DNA of 64,000 nt from Peterkaempfera bronchialis (GTDB lineage: Bacteria; Actinomycetota; Actinomycetes; Streptomycetales; Streptomycetaceae). A model generated the notes under the pieces. It was not told the DNA's origin. It saw only the letters and a list, made by a program, of their open reading frames with translations, and made no database searches. How positions within the stretch are numbered: the first letter of the stretch is position 1; each line of letters opens with the position of its first letter. The translations under genes and the position numbers were made by a program. Positions 43,458-54,383 of the stretch are shown here, piece by piece. The stretch covers positions 3,286,001-3,350,000 of the forward strand of contig NZ_CP031264.1 of the NCBI RefSeq assembly GCF_003258605.2. The letters run 5' to 3'.

Positions 43458-44672
43458 TCAGCCGCGCCAGGCCGAGACCACGGAGATGGCCTGGCCCGGG
43501 TTGAGCCTCGGGTCGCAGAAACTCGTGTATGTGTCGCCGACCCGCGCGAGGCCCGACGCGTCGGGTGCGCACTCGGTGACGTCGTCCGGGGTGGTCTCCA
43601 GGTGGAGGCCGCCGGCCGTGCCGCCCGCGGTCCGCACGGCGTGCTGGAAGTCCTCGACCTCCCGGACGACGGTCTCCACCAGGCGGGTCTTGAGGCCGTC
43701 GGGGGCGGTCACGGTGTTGCCGTGCATCGGGTCGGTGAGCCAGATGACCGGGTGGCCGGAGGCGCGGACCCTGCGGACCAGCGCGGGCAGCCGGTCGGCC
43801 GCGAACGCGGCGCCCATCCGGGCGATCAGGGTGAGGCGGCCCGGCTCGCGGTCGGGGTCGAGCAGTTCGCAGAGCCGCAGCAGCTCGTCCGGCGCCATGG
43901 AGGGGCCGACCTTGCAGGCGATCGGGTTGGCGACCTGGGAGAGCAGCGCCACATGGGCGCCGTCGAGCTGCCGGGTCCGCTCGCCGATCCAGGGCAGGTG
44001 GGTGGAGGCGAGCAGCAGTCCGCCCTCCTCGTCGCGGCGCAGCATGGGGATCTCGTAGTCGAGCAGCAGGGCCTCATGGCTGGTCCACACCGGTGGGCAG
44101 ATCCCGGACCGGCGGCTCGGGTCGAGCCAGCCGAGGTGGCCCATGGCCTGCCGGGCGGCGTCGTAGCCGGCCAGCAGGCGGCGCGGGTCGGGGATGCGGC
44201 GGGCCGGGTCCGGCTCCGGGCTGTTGACCATGTGCCCACGGAAGACCGGGAGTTCGACGCCGCCGCAGTGCTCGGTGGGGTTGGATCTGGGTTTGCCGAA
44301 CTGGCCGGCCATCCGGCCGATCCGGACCACCGGCCGGCGAGTGACGATCTTCATCACGCCCGCGAGTGCGTCCAGCAGCCCGGCCTTGCGGGCGACATGG
44401 CCGCCGCCGCACTCGGCGGGGTCCTCGGCGCAGTCGCCGGCCTGCACCACATGTGCCTCGCCGTCGGCGACCTGGGCCAGCAGTGAGCGCAGTCTGCGGA
44501 CGTCATGGGCGGCCACGAGTGCCGGGCGGACGGCCAGTTCGTCCTTGACGGCCTGGAGTTCGGTCCGGTCCGGCCAGTCGGGCTGTTGCAGGGCGGGGCG
44601 GGCATCGTTCAGTTCCGCGTCCAACTGCTGGAGTTCGGCGGGGAACCGGATGTTGAGCAGGGCGTTGTCCAC
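43458..44672 (-). CDS. Class II (plant-type) DAHP synthase
   Basis: The 404-aa protein is a class II 3-deoxy-7-phosphoheptulonate synthase: HVVQAGDCAEDPAECGG, VVRIGRMAGQFGKPRSNPTE, HLPWIGERTRQLDGAH, NPIACKVGPSMAPDELLRL, and VIWLTDPMHGNTV followed by the metal-binding region. It commits PEP and erythrose 4-phosphate to the shikimate pathway. Class II forms dedicated to secondary pathways are common in streptomycetes (PhzC and CalB4 analogues). GTG 44672 follows GGAG. It is co-directional with the 3-hydroxyanthranilate genes. Confidence 0.93.
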   Translation of the reverse strand: MDNALLNIRFPAELQQLDAELNDARPALQQPDWPDRTELQAVKDELAVRPALVAAHDVRRLRSLLAQVADGEAHVVQAGDCAEDPAECGGGHVARKAGLLDALAGVMKIVTRRPVVRIGRMAGQFGKPRSNPTEHCGGVELPVFRGHMVNSPEPDPARRIPDPRRLLAGYDAARQAMGHLGWLDPSRRSGICPPVWTSHEALLLDYEIPMLRRDEEGGLLLASTHLPWIGERTRQLDGAHVALLSQVANPIACKVGPSMAPDELLRLCELLDPDREPGRLTLIARMGAAFAADRLPALVRRVRASGHPVIWLTDPMHGNTVTAPDGLKTRLVETVVREVEDFQHAVRTAGGTAGGLHLETTPDDVTECAPDASGLARVGDTYTSFCDPRLNPGQAISVVSAWRG

Positions 44673-44722
44673 TATGTCTCCATGGGGTGAATACGCGGTG
44701 CGGGGCCCGACCTGCGGTCCGC

Positions 44723-45340
44723 TCAGCCGGCCTTCAGGGCCCGGGCGAGCGCTGCGACCCGGACGACCCGGCGGGCCTGGTACTCCACGGCGGCCAGGTT
44801 CTCCTCGTGCACCCGGCCCGGCTGGTTCCGGGAGACCGCGCTGGTGCCGTACGGGTTGCCGTTCTCGGGTCGGAAGAGCACCGGGTCGGTCGAACCGTTG
44901 GCGATGATGAGCGAGCCCCAGTGGCAGAAGGCGTTGTGCAGCGCCAGGATCGTGGTCTCGTGGCCGCCGTGCGGTGCGGAGCCCGAGGTGAAGGCGGAGA
45001 CCGCCTTGTCGGCCAGACCGCCGGAGATGGAGAGCGGGGCGGTGGTGTCGATGAACCGGGAGACCGCGGCGGCCGGCAGGCCGAACCGGACCGGGGAGCC
45101 GATCAGGATGCCGTCCGCCCAGTCCAGGTCGTCCAGGGACGCCTCGGGGAGGTCCCGGGTGCCGGCCCGGTGGGCGGCTGCGGCGTCCTCGGTGCCGGGG
45201 ACGTGGGTCTCCTCGGCGGGGTCGGCGATCCGGCGCAACCGCACCTCGGCCCCGGCCTTCTCGGCGGCGGTCGCCGCGGCCTCGGCCAGCCTGTGCACAT
45301 TCCCGGTCGACGAGTAATAGATGACGGCTATGTTGGTCAT
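44723..45340 (-). CDS. WrbA-like NAD(P)H:quinone oxidoreductase
   Basis: The 205-aa flavodoxin-fold protein matches WrbA: AVIYYSSTGNVHRLAEAA (FMN phosphate loop), GSPVRFGLPAAAVSRFIDTT, and FTSGSAPHGGHETTILALHN. It reduces quinones with NAD(P)H by two-electron transfer and could keep a quinone or iminoquinone intermediate reduced or supply FMNH2. ATG 45340 is nine bases after AGGAG; ATG 45346 is too close. It is the first gene of the minus-strand operon. The 45341-45602 gap upstream is shared with the divergent transaldolase and should hold both promoters; no clear operator was found. Confidence 0.85.
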   Translation of the reverse strand: MTNIAVIYYSSTGNVHRLAEAAATAAEKAGAEVRLRRIADPAEETHVPGTEDAAAAHRAGTRDLPEASLDDLDWADGILIGSPVRFGLPAAAVSRFIDTTAPLSISGGLADKAVSAFTSGSAPHGGHETTILALHNAFCHWGSLIIANGSTDPVLFRPENGNPYGTSAVSRNQPGRVHEENLAAVEYQARRVVRVAALARALKAG

Positions 45341-46764
45341 GGCCATGAACTCCTACGGGTGGCTGCTCGTTCAGCAGATCCTGTGGCGTTCGCGGCGAGG
45401 CGGCCAACGGCCCGCGCGGCACTTCGTCAGGTGACCGTCATGTCCTCGGGAACTCCATCAGGTATGCACACCGCTATGCCAGGGAGGACCGGAACCGGCC
45501 CGACCTGGGATCGACCTGACATGGATGCCGCCTGCCTGCGCTCCGTGCACAAATTGCTCCTTATCCTCGTGCTCCGAGCGCCATATCCCGGCTGCTGCAT
45601 AGGTGAGGAGCAGTGATCCCGCTGTGAAGGATGTGAAGGAAACGTCGATCGGACCGGCCACCCCGGGAGACCTGCGGCCCCTGGTCGCGGAGGGTGTCTC
45701 CCCCTGGCTGGACGGCATCCACCGAGACCTGATCACCTCCGGGAGCCTGGCGCGGCTGATCGAGGAGACCGGGCTGCGCGGCGCGACCTCCAACCCCGCC
45801 GTGCTGGCCGGCTGGCTCCGCCATGACTCCGCCTACCTGGACCAGCTGACCAGGCTGGCCGCCCACGAGGTGTCGGTGGAAGGCGCGGTGTGGGCGGCCT
45901 CCGTCCACGATCTGCGGCTGGCCTGCGACGCGCTGCACCCGGTCTTCGAGGAGACCCACGGCTATGACGGCCTGGTCTCCATGGACATGGACCCGAGGAT
46001 GGCGCACGACCCGGCGGCCACCACCGCCGAGGCGGTCGAGCTGGCCCGCGCGGTGGACCGGCCCAACATGCTGGTGAAGATCCCGGCGACGGCGGAGGGC
46101 CTGGTAGCGATCCGGGACTGCATCGGGCTCGGCATCGGCGTGCACGCCACCGGGGTCTTCTCCGTCCAGCGCTACGGGCAGGTCGCGGACGCCTACTTCG
46201 CGGGGCTGGAACGCGCCCTGGCGGCCGGCCGGCAGCTCTCCGCGATCCCCTCGGTGGCCTCCCTCCCGGTGGACCGCGCCGACGACGAGATCGACAGCAG
46301 GCTGGGAGCGGTGGGCAGCGAGGACGCCCTGGCGCTGCGCGGGCAGGCCGCCCTGGCCACCGCCCGGCTGATGTACCGGGTGTACGAGGAGCGGCTGGGC
46401 AGCGCCCGCTGGCGGGCCCTGCGGGCCTCCGGTGCCCGTCCGCAGCGGCTGATGTGGACGGACTCCACCCTGGAGAGCCCGCCGCTGGCGCGGACCCGCT
46501 ATGTCGAGGTGCTGATCTCTTGGGGCACCGTGCACGCGATGACGCAGCCCATCGTGGAGGAGGCGGCCCGGTACCTCCGGCTGCGCGGCGACACGCTGAT
46601 GGGGCAGCACGAGGCGGCCCAGGGTGTGCTCGACAAGCTGGGCCGCCTCGGCATCTCGTACGACGCCGTGGTGCGCAAGCTGGAGTCCACCAGCGTGACG
46701 AGCCTGGTGGACTCCTGGCTGCGGCTGCTGGAGGCGGTCGGCGCGCAGTTGCGCGCCGCAGCCG

Positions 46765-48951
<2,187 letters not shown>

Positions 48952-48967
48952 CGTCTTCCCACCCTCC

Positions 48968-49747
48968 TCAGCGCTGCCGACGGCCCTGCTCGGGCACCGT
49001 CTCGGTCTCGGTCCGTATCCCCGGGACGTGCGGCCGCTGCGGCCGCTGCGCCACCTCGATCAGCATGTGCTGCACCTCGTGCTCGCCCTCCTGGACCGGC
49101 AGCACCCGCAGCATCCGCAGCGCCCGGCCGCACTCGCCGGCGATCCGCAGCAGGCTGACCAGGTCGCCCCGGCTGGAGAAGTGCAGCAGCACCGACCCGT
49201 TCGGGGCCAGCCGGCCCGGCGCCTCGGCCAGGAAGCGCCGGTGCGCCTGGTAGCCGGCGTCCACATAGGCCCGCTCGTGGATGTCCTGGTAGTCGTAGCC
49301 CTCGGGCGCCATCACATAGTTGGAGCTCCAGAAGACGGTGTCGAACCGCTCCTCGGGGTCGAGCCCCGCGAACAGGTCGCCCTGCACCGTACGGACCCGG
49401 TCGGCCACACCGTGCCGCGCCGCGTTGAGGGCCGCGTTCTCCGCCGCCGTCCGGCTGATGTCCGAGGCGACCACCCGCTCGCAGCCGGCCAGCGCGGCGG
49501 CCACGGCGATGATGCCGGTGCCGCAGCCGATCTCCAGGACCGAGCCCCGCGCCGAGGGCGAGGGCCCGGCCAGCCCGAGCAGGTCCAGGGCGACCGCTGT
49601 CGACGGGGAGTCCGACGGAGCGAACACTCCCGGCAGCAGATCCCACTCGCGCTCCAGCATCGTGAACGTCGACGCCCCCGCCCGGCGCATCCGCGAGAGG
49701 CGGCTCCGCTCAAGCGAGCGCCTGTAGTCCATGACGTCCAGCATCAT
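48968..49747 (-). CDS. SAM-dependent class I methyltransferase
   Basis: The 259-aa protein has motif I VLEIGCGTGIIAVAAALAG, motif II RVVASDISRTAAENAALNAA, and FDTVFWSSNYVMAP where N5-glutamine and rRNA guanine methyltransferases have NPPY. The overall shape resembles small-molecule or PrmC/RsmC-like methyltransferases, but the changed motif means the substrate is unclear. GGAG before ATG 49747 supports the start. It is the first gene of a two-gene unit with pabAB. The 239-bp region up to the divergent regulator at 49987 should contain the promoters. Confidence 0.75.
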   Translation of the reverse strand: MMLDVMDYRRSLERSRLSRMRRAGASTFTMLEREWDLLPGVFAPSDSPSTAVALDLLGLAGPSPSARGSVLEIGCGTGIIAVAAALAGCERVVASDISRTAAENAALNAARHGVADRVRTVQGDLFAGLDPEERFDTVFWSSNYVMAPEGYDYQDIHERAYVDAGYQAHRRFLAEAPGRLAPNGSVLLHFSSRGDLVSLLRIAGECGRALRMLRVLPVQEGEHEVQHMLIEVAQRPQRPHVPGIRTETETVPEQGRRQR

Positions 49748-49986
49748 TTGGTCTCCCCACAGCTCACCGGCTGTTCGCCGCCCGCCGTCTGCTTGCGGTG
49801 CACAACCCTCACCAAAGCGCGGGCGTAGCGGAAGGTGATGCGGCAACACACCGGGTGACGAGCAGGGGTGGCCAGGACACCGGTGGGCTCAGCACCACCC
49901 CTTGACCGAGGCTTGACGAACGTATCCCTCGGCGCATAGCGTCCGATGACAGGGCGTCACTCAGTGCTGCGGCTCCGGGGGGAGAC

Positions 49987-51942
49987 ATGATGACGCGCGG
50001 GCCGGCGGACACGGTTGCATTCAACGTCCTGGAACTCCTGGCCAGCGAGGCGCCGGTCGCCCAGTTCGAGGAACTGGTGGAGGGGGCCCGTCGGCGCTGC
50101 ACCTCCAGCGAGGACCTGGAGACGCTGCAACGGCTCAAGCAGCTCGGCCTGAGCATCCGCACCCAGTCCAAGCGCCGCAAGCAGCGCGAGGCCGGCCTCT
50201 CCGCACTGGTGGACACCGCCCGTGACCTGGCCATGCCGTACGACCTGGACACCCTGCTCAAGGTCATCACCCGGCGGGCCCGGCTGCTGCTCGGCGTCGA
50301 CATGTCCTACATCAGCTTCCCCGACGACGAGCACGGCTATATCTACATCCGCACCTCCGACGGGCACACCTCGACGCTCAGCGTGGGGCTCCGGCTGCCC
50401 GACGGCTCGGGCCTCGGCAGCAGTGTGCTGGCCAGCCCCGCCCCCTTCTGGACCGCCGACTACCTGGTGGACGAGCGGATCCCGCACAGCCCGGTGATCG
50501 ACGAAGTGGTCCGGGCGGAGGGGCTGCACGCCATCATGGGCGTACCGCTCAGCCACCGCACCCGGCCGTTCGGCGTGCTCTATGTCGCCGACCGGAACGT
50601 CCGCCACTTCACCACCGACGAGATCGCCCTGATGAGCTCGCTCGGCGACCTCGCCGGAGTCGCCATCGAGAAGGCCCGGCTGCTCGACCAGTCCACCGCG
50701 ACCGTCTCCGCCCTGGAGCTCCAGAGCTCCAGAACCGAGGCCGGCCTCCAGGAAGTACGCGAACTCAGCGACATCCACCATCTGCTGATCTCCCTTGCGC
50801 TCAGCGGCGGCGACCCGCACGCGCTGGGCCGCGAGGCCAGCCGGCAGCTCGACGCCGGGGTGCGGGTGTACGCCTTCGACGGCACCCTGCTCGCCACCGC
50901 CGGCGAACTGCCCCGGCCGGACGAGGACACGGTGGTCTCGGCCACCATGGACGCCCATGCGGCGCACAGCCCGATCCGGCTGCCCGGCGGCCTGTGGGCG
51001 GCCCCCATCTCGGCGGGCACCGCCAACCTCGGCACCCTGCTGCTCCGCCCCGCCCTCCCCCAGTCGGACCGCGGCGAGCAGATCTCCCGGCTGGTCGCCC
51101 AGGCGATGGCGGTCCCGCTGCTGCTGGAGAGCAACCGCGCCGCCACGGCCGTCGGCCATGTCCGCGACGAGCTGCTGGACGAGTTACTGAGCAACCAGCA
51201 GCGACCCCCGCAGCAGCTGGCATTACGGGCACGCCGGCTCGGCATCGACCTGAGCACCCCGCATGTCCTGGTGATCGCCAGACCCGAGGGTGAGGCCCGG
51301 GGCAAGGTCGCCACCTGGGCGTCCCTGTACGCCCACCGGATGGGCGGCCTCAAGCGGGTGGACAACGGCCGGGCCGTGCTGCTGCTCCCCGGCACCGACC
51401 CCGGAGCGGCCGCCCGCGCGGTCTCCGAGGAGCTCACCTCCCTGCTCGGCCACCCGGTGACGGTCAGCGCCGCAGGACCGGCCTCGGACCCGACCTCGGT
51501 CTTCCACAGCTACCACGAGGCACTGCGCTACCTGGACGCGATGACCTCGCTCGGCGCCGTCGGCCGCTCCGCCTCGGCCCGCGAACTGGGCTTCATCGGC
51601 GTCCTGCTGGCCGACAACCACGATGTCGAGGGGTTCATCGACTCCACCATCGGCCCGGTGCTCGACTACGACCAGCAGCGGCTCACCGAACTCGCCCGCA
51701 CCCTGGACGCCTACTTCGAGACCGGCAACAGCCCCACCTATGCCTCGCAGAAGCTGCATGTGCACCCCAACACGGTGGCCCGCCGACTGGAGCGGATCAG
51801 CGAACTGCTGGGCCCCGAGTGGCAGAAGCCCGAGCGGGCCTTCGAGATCCAACTGGCGCTGAAGCTCTCCCGGATCCGCCGGATCCTGCTGGACCGCACC
51901 CCGCGCTCGGCCGAGGACGGAACGGCCGACCACGGCGGCTGA
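49987..51942 (+). CDS. GAF-domain PucR/CdaR-family regulator
   Basis: The 651-aa protein has a helical N-terminus, a GAF sensor at about residues 75-230 (LDTLLKVITRRARLLLGVDM, AIMGVPLSHRTRPFGVLYVA), a central region, and a C-terminal PucR helix-turn-helix (TLDAYFETGNSPTYASQKLH followed by VHPNTVARRLERISELLG). Members are activators or repressors responding to small molecules bound by GAF. GGGGGAG before ATG 49987 is strong. It is divergent from the methyltransferase-pabAB unit, so it is the likely cluster-specific regulator. Confidence 0.85.
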   Translation: MMTRGPADTVAFNVLELLASEAPVAQFEELVEGARRRCTSSEDLETLQRLKQLGLSIRTQSKRRKQREAGLSALVDTARDLAMPYDLDTLLKVITRRARLLLGVDMSYISFPDDEHGYIYIRTSDGHTSTLSVGLRLPDGSGLGSSVLASPAPFWTADYLVDERIPHSPVIDEVVRAEGLHAIMGVPLSHRTRPFGVLYVADRNVRHFTTDEIALMSSLGDLAGVAIEKARLLDQSTATVSALELQSSRTEAGLQEVRELSDIHHLLISLALSGGDPHALGREASRQLDAGVRVYAFDGTLLATAGELPRPDEDTVVSATMDAHAAHSPIRLPGGLWAAPISAGTANLGTLLLRPALPQSDRGEQISRLVAQAMAVPLLLESNRAATAVGHVRDELLDELLSNQQRPPQQLALRARRLGIDLSTPHVLVIARPEGEARGKVATWASLYAHRMGGLKRVDNGRAVLLLPGTDPGAAARAVSEELTSLLGHPVTVSAAGPASDPTSVFHSYHEALRYLDAMTSLGAVGRSASARELGFIGVLLADNHDVEGFIDSTIGPVLDYDQQRLTELARTLDAYFETGNSPTYASQKLHVHPNTVARRLERISELLGPEWQKPERAFEIQLALKLSRIRRILLDRTPRSAEDGTADHGG

Positions 51943-51946
51943 GCGG

Positions 51947-53170
51947 TCAGGACGCGCGGCCCAGCCGCCCGTCCACCCCGCCCCCGCTCAGCGCGGCCAC
52001 CGCGTGCGCGGCCGAGGCCAGCGTGATGTGGCGGTGCCACCCGCTGAACGACCGCCCGGCGAAGTCCCGGATACCCACCCGGTCGGCGATCCGGGCGCAG
52101 TCCAGGTCGACGCGGTCGATCAGCCGCCCCAACCGGAGCAGCGCCGCCGGCTGGACGTCCACCAGATCGGTCAGCCACAGCTCGGTGGTGCGCTGCCGAC
52201 CCGGCACGCTCACGCCCAGCAGCAGCCACTCCCCGCCGCGCACCCCCGCGACCGCCCTGGCCGACTGCGCCGGCACCCGGACCCGGACCGCCGCCACCAG
52301 GCTGGTGCGCACCCCGCCGCCGGTGTGGGCGGACCACACCACCGGACGCCGCAGATCCCGGGCGGCCGCCATCAGCTGGTACGCCGGGGCCGGCTCGGCC
52401 ATCCGGCCGTGCGCCACCGGTCCGGCCAGGGCGAGCGGCAGCGACCCGCTGATCCTGGCCAGCAGCGGCACCCGCCCCGCCCGCAGCCTGCGGATGGTGC
52501 GCAGGGCGTCGGTGTCGCGCGCGTCCAGCACCACCGGCCGGTTCGGCAGGCCCCAGCGGGCCGGCAGGCCGAGGACCACCTCGACCGCGCAGTCTCCCAG
52601 GGTCTCCGCGTCGGCCTCGTCCGGGATCAGCGCCTGGCTGCGCCGCGGTTCGTCGTCGAGCCAGGTCTCCGGGAGGTGCAGCCGCCAGTTGACCGGGCAG
52701 CTCAGCTCCTCCGAGGCGGCCCACACCCCCACCGCCTGCTGGGCGTTGAGCACCTGCCCGAGTGCCGGGATGAAGCGGCGGTCCACCCCGACGGAGTGGT
52801 CCCCGGCCTTGGGGATCACCATCGGGCGGACCACCCATGCCTGCGGCGGGGCGATCCGGGCGAGGTGCTGGGCGAGGGCCTGCCGGACCGGATTCCAGTC
52901 CCAGGTGGAGCTGGTGATGAAGTGGTGCAGGCTCTGCTCCGCCGCCTGCCCGCCGACCACCGTGGCGATGTTCCGTATCGACTTGCGGCCCTGCGCCTCC
53001 AGCAGGCCGCGCACATACTGCGCGCCCTTGTGCCGTTGGTCGCTGCGGGGCAGCGACGCGAAGAGCACGGAGCAGAACTCCGGGAGCAGGACGTCGTGGG
53101 AGGCGTGGTCGAAGGCCGGTGTGCGACTCTCTTCCAGGGCATCCCCGGTGTGCAGGGCCAGGCCGCTCAT
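51947..53170 (-). CDS. IS701-type transposase homologue lacking catalytic residues
   Basis: The 407-aa protein keeps the IS701 DDE fold by pattern: KGAQYVRGLLEAQGRKSIRN, VVGGQAAEQSLHHFITSSTW, VIPKAGDHSVGVDRRF, and FAGRSFSGWHRHITL. Active members read VIDDTGFPKKG and HYEGRSW at the first and third catalytic positions. Here these read VRPMVIPKAG and DFAGRSF, so the first Asp and the Glu are gone; the middle Asp (VVLDARDTDALR) remains. It is full length with no flanking element ends seen, so it is probably a retained, non-transposing protein, perhaps DNA-binding. Confidence 0.65.
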   Translation of the reverse strand: MSGLALHTGDALEESRTPAFDHASHDVLLPEFCSVLFASLPRSDQRHKGAQYVRGLLEAQGRKSIRNIATVVGGQAAEQSLHHFITSSTWDWNPVRQALAQHLARIAPPQAWVVRPMVIPKAGDHSVGVDRRFIPALGQVLNAQQAVGVWAASEELSCPVNWRLHLPETWLDDEPRRSQALIPDEADAETLGDCAVEVVLGLPARWGLPNRPVVLDARDTDALRTIRRLRAGRVPLLARISGSLPLALAGPVAHGRMAEPAPAYQLMAAARDLRRPVVWSAHTGGGVRTSLVAAVRVRVPAQSARAVAGVRGGEWLLLGVSVPGRQRTTELWLTDLVDVQPAALLRLGRLIDRVDLDCARIADRVGIRDFAGRSFSGWHRHITLASAAHAVAALSGGGVDGRLGRAS

Positions 53171-53270
53171 GGAAACCCCTCAGCTGGACGGATGGCTGGT
53201 GCTCGCCGTCTCTCAAGCTAGGTATCCGGGCCCGTCCCGCTAAGGTGCACAGCTCACCTGCCTGACCCCG

Positions 53271-53295
53271 GCGATGGTGGCCGCACCACCATCGC
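53271..53295. promoter_or_regulatory. 10-bp inverted repeat upstream of the transposase homologue
   Basis: GCGATGGTGG and CCACCATCGC form a perfect inverted repeat with a 5-base spacer, about 100 bases before the start of the transposase-like gene. It could be an operator or a weak hairpin. Confidence 0.4.
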
Positions 53296-53357
53296 GACCC
53301 CGGGGCGGGCCGGGATCGCGCCGGTCGGCGCGGTCCGCGGTGGTCCGCACACCATGA

Positions 53358-53409
53358 GGCTCCCGTGGGTGGGCGGCGGACCGAGGTCCGCCGCCCACCC
53401 ACGGGAGCC
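53358..53409 (-). terminator. Very strong hairpin after the NmrA-like gene
   Basis: A 24-bp perfect stem (53358-53381 with 53386-53409) has a 4-base loop. It begins 21 bases past the stop of the minus-strand NmrA-like gene and separates it from the cluster. Confidence 0.9.
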
Positions 53410-53429
53410 CGTCCGCCAGGACCCGCCGG

Positions 53430-54314
53430 TCAGGGGGTGAAGGCCGCCGCGTGGTCCGCCACCCACTCGGCGAAGGTGCGGGCCGGGCGTCCGGTGATCC
53501 GCTCCACGGTGTCGGAGAGATGGGTCGGGATGCCGTCGGAGTGGGCCCAGTAGCCGACCACCGCGTCCATCACCCAGACCGGCACGATCGGTGCCAGCGC
53601 CTCCCTGGCCTCGGCCTCGGTCAGCTCCTCGAACTCCAGCGGTCGGCCGATCACCTCGGAGATGATCTCCAGCTGGCGGCGCTGCGTCACCGACTCGGGC
53701 CCGCTGAGGAAGTACGCCCGGTTCTCGTGGCCGGGCCCGGTGAGCGCGGCGACCGCGACGGCGGCGATGTCCTTCTCGTGGATCACGTCGCTGTGCGACT
53801 CGGGGTAGGGGAAGCGCACCCTGCCCTCGGCCCGGATGGACTCCGGCCAGCCCCACATCAGGATGTTGGTGGCGAAGTTGTGCGGTCGCAGGAAGGTGTA
53901 GGGGATCCCGGAGGCGACGATCGCTTCCTCGACGGCCTGGTGCATCTCGGTGATCGGCTTCTGCTCGGGGAAGGCGTCCACCACGGTCTGCGAGGAGAGC
54001 AGCACGATCTGGCGGACGCCGGCGGCCCGGGCCGCGTCCAGGAAGTCCGCGATGCCCTGCGGCACGGCGTAGAGGAAGACCTTGGCGACGCCGTCCAGTG
54101 CGGCCTTCAGCGTCTCCGGCTGGAGCAGGTCCGTCCGCACCACCTCCACCGAGTCGGGCAGCGAGAGCTTCTCGGGGTTGCGGGCACCGGCCCGGACCGC
54201 TGCCCCGGCGTCGAGGAGCTGCTCGACCACGGAGGCGCCGACCTGACCGCCCGCGCCGATGACCAGGACCTTGTCCAGGACCTTGTCCAGGGGCTTGTTC
54301 ACGGGCTTGTTCAC
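53430..54314 (-). CDS. NmrA-like NAD(P)-binding protein
   Basis: The 294-aa protein is an atypical SDR of the NmrA/HSCARG type: VLVIGAGGQVGASVVEQLLD with the GxxGxxG loop, VVRTDLLQPETLKAALDGVA, then PYTFLRPHNFATNILMWG. Such proteins act as NAD(P) sensors or quinone or nucleoside-sugar reductases. GTG 54314 follows GGAG by six bases; the first residues are a 12-base repeat (VNKPVNKPLDKVLDKV). It is in the same direction as the acyltransferase upstream and may be its operon partner. Confidence 0.8.
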   Translation of the reverse strand: MNKPVNKPLDKVLDKVLVIGAGGQVGASVVEQLLDAGAAVRAGARNPEKLSLPDSVEVVRTDLLQPETLKAALDGVAKVFLYAVPQGIADFLDAARAAGVRQIVLLSSQTVVDAFPEQKPITEMHQAVEEAIVASGIPYTFLRPHNFATNILMWGWPESIRAEGRVRFPYPESHSDVIHEKDIAAVAVAALTGPGHENRAYFLSGPESVTQRRQLEIISEVIGRPLEFEELTEAEAREALAPIVPVWVMDAVVGYWAHSDGIPTHLSDTVERITGRPARTFAEWVADHAAAFTP

Positions 54315-54383
54315 GGGGATCTCCTTGGGTGGCGTTCTGCTGGTGGGGTGCTGGGCGGGGTTCTGCGTGAGGTGTGCCGGGGT

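Noticed and set aside
33403-44672. A phenazine biosynthesis cluster
   Set aside because: PhzE, PhzD and a LuxE-like gene of the type annotated as phenazine biosynthesis are present, but PhzF, PhzB and PhzG homologues are not, and an EntA-like dehydrogenase takes the intermediate to 3-hydroxyanthranilate instead.
51947-53170. An active insertion sequence marking recent cluster transfer
   Set aside because: Two of three catalytic residues are missing and no terminal inverted repeats or target duplication were found around the gene.
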